Shown here in pieces: positions 36,720 to 44,857 of a DNA stretch of 64,000 nucleotides. How positions within the stretch are numbered: the first letter of the stretch is position 1; every line of letters begins with the position of its first letter. Made by a program: the position numbers and the translations under genes. The stretch comes from an uncultured Alphaproteobacteria bacterium (GTDB taxonomy: Bacteria; Pseudomonadota; Alphaproteobacteria; RF32; CAG-239). The notes beneath the pieces are model-generated. The model was not told the DNA's origin, did no database searches, and worked only from the letters and a program-made list of their open reading frames with translations. The DNA lies in the NCBI GenBank assembly GCA_934270475.1, contig CAKQPS010000002.1:165701-229700 (forward strand). The letters run 5' to 3'.

Positions 36720-38516
36720 ATGACTGAAGAAGATGTAAAAAAAGTACAACCTTTGAGCAGCGCCGAACTTGTTGGTTCCGGCGCCTCTGAGGTTTCGTCT
36801 TCACAAAATGCAAATTCTCAAAGTGCAAACGCTGCTCCTACTGCTAATCCGGCGCCGAAACCGAAAAAAGCCGGAACATCGTCCTTGACACCGCCTCCAT
36901 TGAAAAAAAGTTCGGACATTGAAGAAGAAAAAAGCGACAAGAAAGAAGGCGGCAACATCTTTGACACGCTTTTCGCCAATAATAACAAGGTTTTGACAGC
37001 CGAAGACGGCGACTTAAACATTAACAACGAAACCCGCCGTATGTTGGTGCTGTTTTCGGACGGTACATATTTAATTGATGAAGCTCACCGCTTTGACGGT
37101 CAAGTTTTAAACTTTACAGCCATTGCAAAACGCCGCAAACTACTGATGCATGCTCCTAAGTATGTATCAAGTCAGGAAATTTCGGCAATTTACGCCTATG
37201 CTACCCGCGGTTCAGGCGAAATTAAGATGACGGCGCAGGAATCTGTCGACTATCAAATGCAGATTGACTTCTTGAGCGTTATCAACCGCGCAGCTGCTAA
37301 AAAAGTTTCTGATATTCACGTTATTGTTGCCGATTCAACTTTGATTATGTTTCGTGTAAACGGTATGATGGAGCGGGAACTGGAATATTCGCAGGAATGG
37401 GGCGAAGCCTTTGTGCGCGCCGCTTTTGCATCGGCAGATATTTCTGATGCAAACTATGCGCAAAACGAGTTCCAAGGCGCTCAAAAGCTGGGTTCTACGC
37501 CATTGCGCGGCACGAACGGCAAGCTTTCTTTACCACACAACGTACTGGCTATTCGTTTGCAATTCAACCCTGTAGCTTTCGGTTCGCAGTATTTGGTTAT
37601 GCGTTTGCTTTATGCCGATGATAACCCTAACGGAAACGGCGACTTAAAGTCATTGGGCTTGGGCGAAAGAGAACTTAACCTGTTTTACCGCCTGCGCGCC
37701 ACCGCTGTGGGCTTGAACATTGTTGCCGGTCCGACAGGTTCCGGTAAATCAACAACCTTGCAGCGTAATATGATTAAGCTTATTCAGGAGCGTAACGGCG
37801 AAATTAACGTTATTACCGTGGAAGACCCGCCTGAATATCCGATTCCGGGCGCACGGCAAATGCCGGTTACCAACGCCAACACCGAAGAAGAAAAAGATGA
37901 AGAGTTTACCAAAGCGCTGTCTGCCGCTCTGCGTTCAGACCCAGACGTGATGATGGTCGGTGAAATTCGTTCTCTTTCCGCTGCCGATTTGGTGTTTAAG
38001 GGCGCTTTGTCAGGTCACAGCGTATGGTCAACCCTGCACGCTAACTCGGCGCCGGCAATTATTACCCGTTTGCGCGATATGGGCGTTCAGCCATATATGT
38101 TAAATGACCCTGAAATTATGAAAGGTTTGATTTCTCAACGTTTGTTCCGTAAAATCTGCCCTTATTGCCGGATTTCCATTAAAGAACGTATGAATGATCC
38201 GTCATATCAGCGGCTTAAAACCGCCTTGGGCGATTATGGCATAGAAAACACCTATTTACGCGGTCCGGGGTGCAAATATTGCGGACACAAAGGAGTTATC
38301 GGGCGTATGTCTGTGCCGGAAATTATTATTCCGGACGCACACTTTTTACAGCTGATGGTAAACGGCGACACCAAAAACGCCATTGACTATTGGGTCAGCG
38401 AACTGGACGGACGTCCTTTGCGTGAAGCGGCGATTGAACGTATGCTTAAAGGATATATTGATTTGGATGAAATTGAACGCTGGTGCGGACTATTAGACCA
38501 ACGACCAATTTATTAG
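36720..38516 (+). CDS. pilQ: Type IVb pilus assembly ATPase PilQ (GspE/PilB family)
   Basis: Hexameric extension motor for pilin polymerisation. The 598-residue protein has a Pro/Ser-rich, probably flexible N-terminus (1-80), the N1/N2 domain, then Walker A GPTGSGKSTT near residue 338, an Asp box (ITVEDPPEYPI), Walker B DVMMVGEIR and a His box (GHSVWSTLHAN). The zinc-binding pair CPYC (~479) and CKYC (~517) is intact. In R64 the pilus ATPase is named PilQ, followed by pilR, as here. No good ribosome site precedes the ATG; it starts five bases after pilP, suggesting translational coupling. Confidence 0.9.
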   Translation: MTEEDVKKVQPLSSAELVGSGASEVSSSQNANSQSANAAPTANPAPKPKKAGTSSLTPPPLKKSSDIEEEKSDKKEGGNIFDTLFANNNKVLTAEDGDLNINNETRRMLVLFSDGTYLIDEAHRFDGQVLNFTAIAKRRKLLMHAPKYVSSQEISAIYAYATRGSGEIKMTAQESVDYQMQIDFLSVINRAAAKKVSDIHVIVADSTLIMFRVNGMMERELEYSQEWGEAFVRAAFASADISDANYAQNEFQGAQKLGSTPLRGTNGKLSLPHNVLAIRLQFNPVAFGSQYLVMRLLYADDNPNGNGDLKSLGLGERELNLFYRLRATAVGLNIVAGPTGSGKSTTLQRNMIKLIQERNGEINVITVEDPPEYPIPGARQMPVTNANTEEEKDEEFTKALSAALRSDPDVMMVGEIRSLSAADLVFKGALSGHSVWSTLHANSAPAIITRLRDMGVQPYMLNDPEIMKGLISQRLFRKICPYCRISIKERMNDPSYQRLKTALGDYGIENTYLRGPGCKYCGHKGVIGRMSVPEIIIPDAHFLQLMVNGDTKNAIDYWVSELDGRPLREAAIERMLKGYIDLDEIERWCGLLDQRPIY

Positions 38517-38526
38517 GAGTGAAAAA

Positions 38527-39645
38527 ATGCCTGACGTCAAAAAACAGAGTCCATTTAACAAAGCTATGCGTAATAACAACCAATGGCTGTTGGCTTACGC
38601 TAAAATTATGTGCTCCATGGGAAATACCAAACGTTTGAAAATTTATCGCAAACTGGCGGCTTTGCTGCGTAACCGTTTCTCTTTGATGAACTCATTGGAA
38701 ATGATTTACGGCGGTTTGTCCGAAGACGGCAAGCACCCGTCCGACCCAATGGCTATTGCCGTGGCAGCATGGGGACACGCCCTGCAAGAAGGTCACCCGT
38801 TTTCGGACTGCTTAAAAGGCTGGGCGCCAAGCCGCGAACGCTTGATGCTTTCCGTGGGCGATGTGTCTGACTTGGAAAGCGCCTTGTTAAACTTGATTAA
38901 GGTGACCGAAGGTTCAACCCGTATGATTCGCCCGATTGTCAGCGCTATTGCCTACCCTGGATTTTTGATGATGATGTCGGTGGTAATTTTGTACGCCATC
39001 GGTGTGTATATGGTGCCGCCTATGCTTGACGCCGCTCCAAATACCCGCTGGACCGGCACGGCTAAGACATTGATTGACCTTTCCGAGTGGATTCAGAAAA
39101 ACTGGCTGATTGCCTTTTCTATTTTACCGGTGATGGGACTGCTAATTTATGTTACCATTGGTATTTGGACCGGTCCGCTAAGAGTAAAAATCGACCGCTG
39201 TCCGCCTTGGTCTTTGTATAAAATTTTTACGGGTATTACCTGGCTGCTGGCTTTGTCAGCCCTTGTAAAAGGCGGTGTGCCGGTTTCTGTAGCGCTGACC
39301 TCGCTGCGCCGAGATTCCAATAAATATTTAAAAGAAAAAATCGACGGTGCCCTATTCCACATTAAAAACGGTGATAACTTAGGTCAGGCGCTGGATAAAG
39401 CAGGTCATGAATTTCCAGACAGACAAATTATAACCGACTTAAAAATTTATTCCGAATTGGATAACTTTGAAGAGGCTTTGGATAAATTGGCTAATGAATG
39501 GCTGGAAGAATCGGTGTTTTTGATTGAACAACGCGCTGAAATTATGAACATGGTGGCAATGTTAGCCGTTTCCGGTATTATTGCATGGGCTGTATTCGGT
39601 ACATTTGATATGCAAGACCAAATTACCAGCGCAATGGGCAGATAG
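38527..39645 (+). CDS. pilR: Type IVb pilus inner-membrane platform protein PilR (PilC/GspF family)
   Basis: Platform protein that interacts with the PilQ ATPase at the inner membrane. The 372-residue protein has two GspF-type repeats (about 40-160 and 235-360), each ending in hydrophobic helices (GFLMMMSVVILYAIGVYMV, then ILPVMGLLIYVTIG, and MLAVSGIIAWAVFG at the C-terminus). R64 PilR is about the same size. It starts 10 bases after pilQ, with AGGAG before the ATG. Confidence 0.86.
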   Translation: MPDVKKQSPFNKAMRNNNQWLLAYAKIMCSMGNTKRLKIYRKLAALLRNRFSLMNSLEMIYGGLSEDGKHPSDPMAIAVAAWGHALQEGHPFSDCLKGWAPSRERLMLSVGDVSDLESALLNLIKVTEGSTRMIRPIVSAIAYPGFLMMMSVVILYAIGVYMVPPMLDAAPNTRWTGTAKTLIDLSEWIQKNWLIAFSILPVMGLLIYVTIGIWTGPLRVKIDRCPPWSLYKIFTGITWLLALSALVKGGVPVSVALTSLRRDSNKYLKEKIDGALFHIKNGDNLGQALDKAGHEFPDRQIITDLKIYSELDNFEEALDKLANEWLEESVFLIEQRAEIMNMVAMLAVSGIIAWAVFGTFDMQDQITSAMGR

Positions 39646-39654
39646 GAGGCAAAA

Positions 39655-40200
39655 ATGGCAATTCATCTTGATTTGGAACGAGCCCGCCTGAATGGGGTAT
39701 TTGGATTTGCCATTTTGGCAGCACTGCTGGGATTATGCCTTGTCTTGAGCCTTACATTGCTGAACAATCCGCACAAAAAACTACAGCGGGCAGTTTTTGA
39801 AACAGCGGAAAGAGTGCATACCTATTACCGCGACCGCCCAGGGTATTGGAAACTTTCTACTGAATCGGCGCGGGCGGACAATTTGCTGCGCAATGATATG
39901 GAGCAATATAAAGCCTATGAGGTGCAAATTGGTCAGGGAAGCGACGGTGCTGCCGGTCTGCCAAGCGATATGAGCTTTGACATTACTTTGAAAAATTTAA
40001 GCAAATCCGCTTGTATTTCGCTCAGTGAAATGCCGCTAAAAGAGCAGGATAAGCTGCTTTTGATGAAAATCAGCATTATAAACAGCAACGGCACGGCTGA
40101 ATTTTCTTGGGGAGGAGAATATAAACTGCCGATAGAGAAATATTCCGCCCGTAAGTTTTGTCAGAACGGAAATAATACAATTATGTGGACATTTCAATAA
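39655..40200 (+). CDS. Putative type IVb pilin-like protein (pilS position)
   Basis: A 181-residue protein at the end of the pilus operon, where pilS stands in R64. It has one N-terminal hydrophobic helix (about residues 15-37, GFAILAALLGLCLVLSLTLL) followed by a globular domain with two Cys (SACISL and RKFCQNG) that could close a pilin-type D-loop. It lacks a clear prepilin cleavage site with Glu at +5, so it may be a minor pilin-like or accessory protein; the best prepilin in the window is at 53346-54062. AGGAGG precedes the ATG, nine bases after pilR. Confidence 0.6.
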   Translation: MAIHLDLERARLNGVFGFAILAALLGLCLVLSLTLLNNPHKKLQRAVFETAERVHTYYRDRPGYWKLSTESARADNLLRNDMEQYKAYEVQIGQGSDGAAGLPSDMSFDITLKNLSKSACISLSEMPLKEQDKLLLMKISIINSNGTAEFSWGGEYKLPIEKYSARKFCQNGNNTIMWTFQ

Positions 40201-40226
40201 TTATCCTATGTATAATAAGAAAAAAC

Positions 40227-40256
40227 TTGACAATAGGTCACCTAATGTGATATAAA
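40227..40256 (+). promoter_or_regulatory. Strong sigma-70 promoter with palindromic spacer
   Basis: TTGACA (40227-40232), an 18-base spacer, and TATAAA (40251-40256). The spacer contains TCAC-CTAAT-GTGA, a palindrome that a repressor could occupy. Transcription would begin near 40263 and run into the hairpins at 40269-40302 and 40332-40374 before the gene at 40400. Confidence 0.75.
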
Positions 40257-40268
40257 ATCATCATGATG

Positions 40269-40302
40269 AAAAAGTGTGTACGAGAAATCGGCGCACTTTT
40301 TT
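40269..40302 (+). terminator. Terminator-like hairpin in the leader
   Basis: AAAAAGTGTG pairs with CGCACTTTTT around a 13-base loop, with T-runs on both strands, so it could terminate either direction. It lies just after the predicted start of the 40227 promoter and would also stop pilus-operon transcripts. Confidence 0.6.
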
Positions 40303-40331
40303 GTTATATGAAAATTTAGTCACTCTCCTCA

Positions 40332-40374
40332 AAAGAACCTTTTGCTTTAAGCAAGCAAAGGGTTCTTTCGTTTT
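40332..40374 (+). terminator. Second leader hairpin with T-rich tail
   Basis: AAAGAACC pairs with GGTTCTTT, with additional inner pairing TTTGCTT/AAGCAAA, followed by CGTTTT. A strong intrinsic terminator or attenuator 26 bases before the start codon of the next gene. Confidence 0.6.
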
Positions 40375-40399
40375 AAATTTATGATAAGGATATAAAAAA

Positions 40400-42514
40400 A
40401 TGAGCAGAAGTATAAGAAAAATACCAATATTGCCGATGAGCCCGCAACAAATATACGAAATGGAACAAAGAGCCGTTGAATATCTAAAATGGGCGCAAAA
40501 ACAAAACTGGGACGGTGTGGCATCAGCTTTTGTCGATGGGGCAAAGCAAGGCGCTATAGTAGGATTAGAATCGGCATTAAGCGGCCGCACACTCGGCGGA
40601 TATGAATGGTTAGATAAAAAATTTGATTTAGGTAGAGAACGCCGCCTGCAAGAAATGCAGCAGCTGGCAGAAAGCGCAAACGCGGGAACAGCCTTTAAAA
40701 TAGCTAATATGGCTGCCGAAGTAGGCGGAGGAATGAAAGGAATAGCGGAAAAAACTTGGAATTTGGGAGCTAAAGCTGCTCAACTTGCGCCGGTAATTAA
40801 AAATTCAAAAGTCATTGCTCCGGCAATTGGCGGAGCCGGATTATCGTCACTGGTAGAAAATTCGTTTAAATATGATTTTTCTGATTTGAAAAAAATCGGA
40901 CTTGGTTCTTTGGAAGGCACAGCCGCGGCAGTGGCTTTGATAGCATTGCAAAACGGCTCGTTTGACGTTATTAAAAAATTTTTTCCTGAAGCCAATTTAG
41001 CCGGATTAAGAGGCGGTATAGACAATGTTTTGCAAAATGAAAAAGCAATGGCTACAGTGCAAAAAGGCATGGAAGTAAACTCAGATTTGGCACAGACTGT
41101 TGCCAAACAAACCCCAGCAGCCGCACAGCGGATAAATCAAAACACGGAAAATGTAGTAAATCAGGCATTAAAGCAGCATATAGATGTTCCGCAAACAGTG
41201 GCGAATCGTCAGGAGCAATTTAACAATTACCTACAACAGCACTCTGCTGATGAAGTGTTAGATGCGACACCTGTTGTAAGCAGATACACAGCCGGAGATG
41301 GTATACAAACTTTAAAAAGTATTAGAAAAAATATGCAAAAACAAGAACCTGATTTCAAAATGGCTATTGATAAAAATGGAAATATTGATTACCAGCATTT
41401 TACAAAAGACAATCAACGTGTAGAATATTTGCATACATTGCCTGAAACATATAAAAATCCCGATAAAATAGTTTTTGTTAAAAATAATAATGATTTACCA
41501 AGGGAATATAGAATGAAAGAATATTATAACCCCAATAATAAGCAGAGAGTTTATGATATAGATATAAAATCTGATGATGGAACTCTAATAACCAAATTCG
41601 CAAGAGAAGGAAATAGTGGAAAAAAATACTACAATAACATTGAAGATATGGGGCTAACATCCCAAGCGTCTGAGACTGCCCGAGGGCCAGGTCAAACGTG
41701 GACAGCTCACATCCCTGACTCACCCCGTATTATTTATATAACACCGCAAAAAAATGTTGTCAACCCTAATTTACCACATATAAGTGAATTATATAAAAAT
41801 TTACCATATAATCAGCAAAAAATGCTACATGAGGCGTTTAACCGCGCTTTGCAGCAAAACAGCGCTAAAGCCGGTAGTTTGGGAAATTTGCAGTCTGCGG
41901 TAAATGAACTGGATAAAATGATTGAAATCCAAAGTAAAAACGGAGTTAATCCGGCAGAAATTACGGATTTACTTAATATAAAAAATTATTTAAGCCAACA
42001 TTTAGGCGGAATGTACGAACAAGAAGCACAAAAACTGGCAAAAGCAAAGCAGCTGGAAAATGTTTATCAAGCCGGACAGCAATCTGCACCATTGCCGCAA
42101 TCAGCTTCTAAAATTGAGCAAGCCGCCTATGCGCAAGGACAATTTGAAAATATGGCAGCAAATTCGGCTAATCAAAATTTAGCTCAGCAAGTATTGCAAG
42201 AACCGAATATAAATAACCGATTATCTCAAGAAACAAATTTGTGGTTGCAAAACCAAGAGGCAGCATATCAAAGAAACCAAACATTGCAACAGCAGGCACA
42301 ACGCTATATGTTTAATGAACAAAAGCCAAGAAACTATATTGAACAGATAAAATATTATTTGGAAACAGACGCCGGACGCAAGGCTTTAGACCCGAATTTC
42401 GACGGGACAAACAAAAGGTATAGCCGGCAGCCGAAACCATATTTTTTGAACTCTGCCGTTCAAACATATGAGCGCAATACCGATTTGGATAATTCCGATA
42501 TGACTAAAAAATAA
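40400..42514 (+). CDS. Large helical protein with possible PBECR-type nuclease domain
   Basis: A 704-residue protein with no signal peptide. Residues 1-240 are helical with Gly/Ala-rich segments (AAEVGGGMKGIAEK; AIGGAGLSSLVE) that could insert in or cross a membrane. At about 285-415 the order of elements (YLHTLPETYKNPDKIVF, then RVYDIDIKSDDGTLITKF, then KKYYNN) is like the phage Barnase/EndoU/ColicinE5-D/RelE-like (PBECR) nuclease families. Residues 450-704 are Gln/Asn/Ala-rich helices. Such domains occur in phage polyvalent proteins and translocated toxins. Its place between a pilus operon and a PilT-like ATPase makes a secreted effector possible. The nuclease call is from pattern only; no catalytic residues were confirmed. 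Confidence 0.5.
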   Translation: MSRSIRKIPILPMSPQQIYEMEQRAVEYLKWAQKQNWDGVASAFVDGAKQGAIVGLESALSGRTLGGYEWLDKKFDLGRERRLQEMQQLAESANAGTAFKIANMAAEVGGGMKGIAEKTWNLGAKAAQLAPVIKNSKVIAPAIGGAGLSSLVENSFKYDFSDLKKIGLGSLEGTAAAVALIALQNGSFDVIKKFFPEANLAGLRGGIDNVLQNEKAMATVQKGMEVNSDLAQTVAKQTPAAAQRINQNTENVVNQALKQHIDVPQTVANRQEQFNNYLQQHSADEVLDATPVVSRYTAGDGIQTLKSIRKNMQKQEPDFKMAIDKNGNIDYQHFTKDNQRVEYLHTLPETYKNPDKIVFVKNNNDLPREYRMKEYYNPNNKQRVYDIDIKSDDGTLITKFAREGNSGKKYYNNIEDMGLTSQASETARGPGQTWTAHIPDSPRIIYITPQKNVVNPNLPHISELYKNLPYNQQKMLHEAFNRALQQNSAKAGSLGNLQSAVNELDKMIEIQSKNGVNPAEITDLLNIKNYLSQHLGGMYEQEAQKLAKAKQLENVYQAGQQSAPLPQSASKIEQAAYAQGQFENMAANSANQNLAQQVLQEPNINNRLSQETNLWLQNQEAAYQRNQTLQQQAQRYMFNEQKPRNYIEQIKYYLETDAGRKALDPNFDGTNKRYSRQPKPYFLNSAVQTYERNTDLDNSDMTKK

Positions 42515-42535
42515 AATTAGCTCTATATGCGCTAA

Positions 42536-42564
42536 CCCCGCCAAGGCTTCGGACTTTGGCGGGG
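42536..42564. terminator. Strong bidirectional hairpin between convergent genes
   Basis: CCCCGCCAA/TTGGCGGGG with an inner GGCTTCGGAC loop region. There is no long T-tract, but it sits between two convergent genes and is the strongest stem in this part of the window. Confidence 0.6.
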
Positions 42565-42603
42565 CTGTATAGTTTAAGACAACTGTATAAAAATTTTTAC
42601 AAC

Positions 42604-43569
42604 TTATTTTGAAACGACATCAAACAAAGGCTTGCCCTGCGCCATGCGGGTCATCTGCATTTCAATAGTTGTCGCCACGTTGATTTTACCGGTTTTAATA
42701 ATATTACGGGTTTGGTCGCCTTGAGTTGTATTTGGGTTAGCAAACAGATATTGCACTACCGGACGCTTTTGCCCAATACCAACCAGCTGCTGATGAATTA
42801 CTCCCAGCAAACCGCGGGAAAGCAAGTCGAATGCCAGCTCTTCACTCATTTCACCGCCGGAAGCATGTTTTACCAAAGCGTCAATAGCATCAGCAACATT
42901 GTTGGCGTGAATAGTTGAAAGCACCAAGTGCCCAGAGGTGGAAGCGCGCAGACATTCACTGGCGGCTTCCGGTGTACGAATCTCGCCCACCAAAATATAA
43001 CGCGGGCGCGAACGCAAAGCTGAACGCAGCGATGCACCCCAGTCATCATTTTGCGGCTGAGTTTGCTTGCACAAGCCGATAGAGCCGTTTGCGGCGCGGT
43101 ATTCACCGTCCAAAGGCATCTCAAACGGGTCTTCAATGGTATAGGCAAAGCCGCCGTTGCGGATCAAATATTCGCGGAGCATACTGGATACGGTTGTGGT
43201 TTTGCCTGAACCGGTGGCGCCGCCCAAAAGAATCAGCCCTGACGCGTTACCCAAAGTGGATAGATACTTAATCAGCGGCAGCGGATAGCCCAAACTTGCC
43301 AAATCCGGAACTTTTTTAGGCATTTTACGCATACAGAATGTTATGCCGTACATGGAAACCGTGCGCTCCACACGGAAAAAATAGTCCTCATAAATTACCG
43401 AATAGCTTGATTTTCCCTGATATGTTTTTTCCAGCAAGCTGTAAAATTCCTCAAAATCTTCCGGCTCCAGCGGCACCAAGCCAAACTCCGTGCGTGTGTC
43501 CGGCACAAACATCTGCTTGTCCGGAGTTATATATATATCAGAGTGGTACGTGTCATTTATTCTAACCAT
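42604..43569 (-). CDS. PilT/DotB-family secretion or retraction ATPase
   Basis: A 321-residue AAA+ ATPase of the PilT-GspE group: Walker A GGATGSGKTTT near residue 118, Asp box (YTIEDPFE), Walker B RYILVGEIRTPEAA and a His box (GHLVLSTIHANN). The GEIRTPEAA and HANNVADAI motifs, and the size, point to PilT/DotB (retraction, or DotB/TraJ in IncI and Dot/Icm systems) rather than VirB11. It lies apart from the pilus operon, on the other strand, but is likely its partner. An AAGGA site precedes the ATG. The neighbouring aminopeptidase gene ends 24 bases upstream. Confidence 0.8.
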   Translation of the reverse strand: MVRINDTYHSDIYITPDKQMFVPDTRTEFGLVPLEPEDFEEFYSLLEKTYQGKSSYSVIYEDYFFRVERTVSMYGITFCMRKMPKKVPDLASLGYPLPLIKYLSTLGNASGLILLGGATGSGKTTTVSSMLREYLIRNGGFAYTIEDPFEMPLDGEYRAANGSIGLCKQTQPQNDDWGASLRSALRSRPRYILVGEIRTPEAASECLRASTSGHLVLSTIHANNVADAIDALVKHASGGEMSEELAFDLLSRGLLGVIHQQLVGIGQKRPVVQYLFANPNTTQGDQTRNIIKTGKINVATTIEMQMTRMAQGKPLFDVVSK

Positions 43570-43593
43570 ATTCGTGTTCCTTTATTCTTTAAC

Positions 43594-44721
43594 TTATTTA
43601 AGATTTTCGGGATTAAGCCCTTTGAGCTCAGGCAAGACAAACAATCCGTCTTTGCGCACCAGCTTGTCATCAAACCAAATTTCCCCGCCGCCGTGTTCCG
43701 GAGTTTGTATTTTCACCAAATCCCAATGAATTGACGATTTATTGCCGTTGTTGGTTTCATCTTCATATGAATTTCCGATTGCCATATGAAATGAACCGCA
43801 AGTTTTTTCATCAAACAAAATATCCAAAATCGGATGCGTAATATAAGGATTTACACCCAAAGCAAACTCGCCCATATAGCGGCTGCCGGCGTCTAAATCC
43901 AGCATTTTTTGAAACTTATCGTTATTTACCAGCGAAGTTCCCTTAATGATTTTACCATTTTTAAATTCCAGCCGAATATTGGAATAAAACACGCCGTCAT
44001 ACATGGTGTCGGTGTTAAACTGCACATAGCCGTTGATAGAATCTTTTACCGGAGCGCTATAAACCTCTCCGTCAGGAATATTCATTTTGCCGTCGCAAAC
44101 AATGGCTTTTATACCTTTAAGCGAAAAGGTCAAATCGGTATCGGAGCCTTTAATATGCACGTTTTCGGTTTTATCCATCAGCTCTTTCAGCGGCTGCATG
44201 GCTTTGCCCATTTTGCGGTAATCCAGCAGACAGGCGTCAAAATAAAAATCTTCAAATTGTTTTAAGGACATACGGGACATTGCCGCCATGCTGGTATTAG
44301 CCCAGCGCAGAACACACCAGCGGGTTTTCGGTAAACGCGTGCGCATATGCACCTGCTCTTGAAAAATTTTACCGAACATATCCATATATTCAGCCTTGAC
44401 ATCAGACAGTGCAAACACATCGTCATAACCGCGCACGGCAACATAGCAATCCGACTCTTCCATCAGATGTTTGTGAATAGCCGTATATGCCTCTATCTGC
44501 TGCTTATTTGCCCCTTCAATCAGGCTTTTTTCAAACGAAGCATCGTTATAAAAATAAAACGGGACAGCTCCCAGCTTGATTGTTTCTTTTATCAATTCAT
44601 TAAAAAAATCTTTAGTGCTGGCGCCAAAAGCTTCAATATAAATTTTTTCGCCCTTTTGCAGCTGTACGGAATTTTTCAAAATATTTTTCGCTAATTTTGA
44701 TATTCTTGCGTCAATTTGCAT
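43594..44721 (-). CDS. M29-family aminopeptidase (thermophilic metalloprotease family)
   Basis: Cytoplasmic exopeptidase removing N-terminal residues; the family uses two metal ions. The 375-residue protein has the family's C-terminal metal-binding motifs: PDGEVYSAP (Glu), MGEFALGVNP (Glu), SFHMAIGNSYED (His) and SSIHWDLV (His and Asp), followed by a WFDD segment. Length fits AmpS/PepS-type members. AAGGAG precedes the ATG. It may be co-transcribed with the PilT-like ATPase downstream (24-base gap), though a functional link is not apparent. Confidence 0.9.
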   Translation of the reverse strand: MQIDARISKLAKNILKNSVQLQKGEKIYIEAFGASTKDFFNELIKETIKLGAVPFYFYNDASFEKSLIEGANKQQIEAYTAIHKHLMEESDCYVAVRGYDDVFALSDVKAEYMDMFGKIFQEQVHMRTRLPKTRWCVLRWANTSMAAMSRMSLKQFEDFYFDACLLDYRKMGKAMQPLKELMDKTENVHIKGSDTDLTFSLKGIKAIVCDGKMNIPDGEVYSAPVKDSINGYVQFNTDTMYDGVFYSNIRLEFKNGKIIKGTSLVNNDKFQKMLDLDAGSRYMGEFALGVNPYITHPILDILFDEKTCGSFHMAIGNSYEDETNNGNKSSIHWDLVKIQTPEHGGGEIWFDDKLVRKDGLFVLPELKGLNPENLK

Positions 44722-44857
44722 AGCAATCTCCTTGTTTGGATTAAATTTACGGCAAAATATTTAAGAAATTGCATATATTCCGCACATTCTTATTGCTCAA
44801 GTGCAAAAAATATTCTATTTATGTAACATATTTTGAATTTATATTGCAATTGAGTGA

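Noticed and set aside
2980..43569. Integrated conjugative element
   Set aside because: No relaxase, integrase, coupling protein, flanking tRNA or direct-repeat attachment sites were seen in the window. It cannot be excluded that they lie elsewhere.
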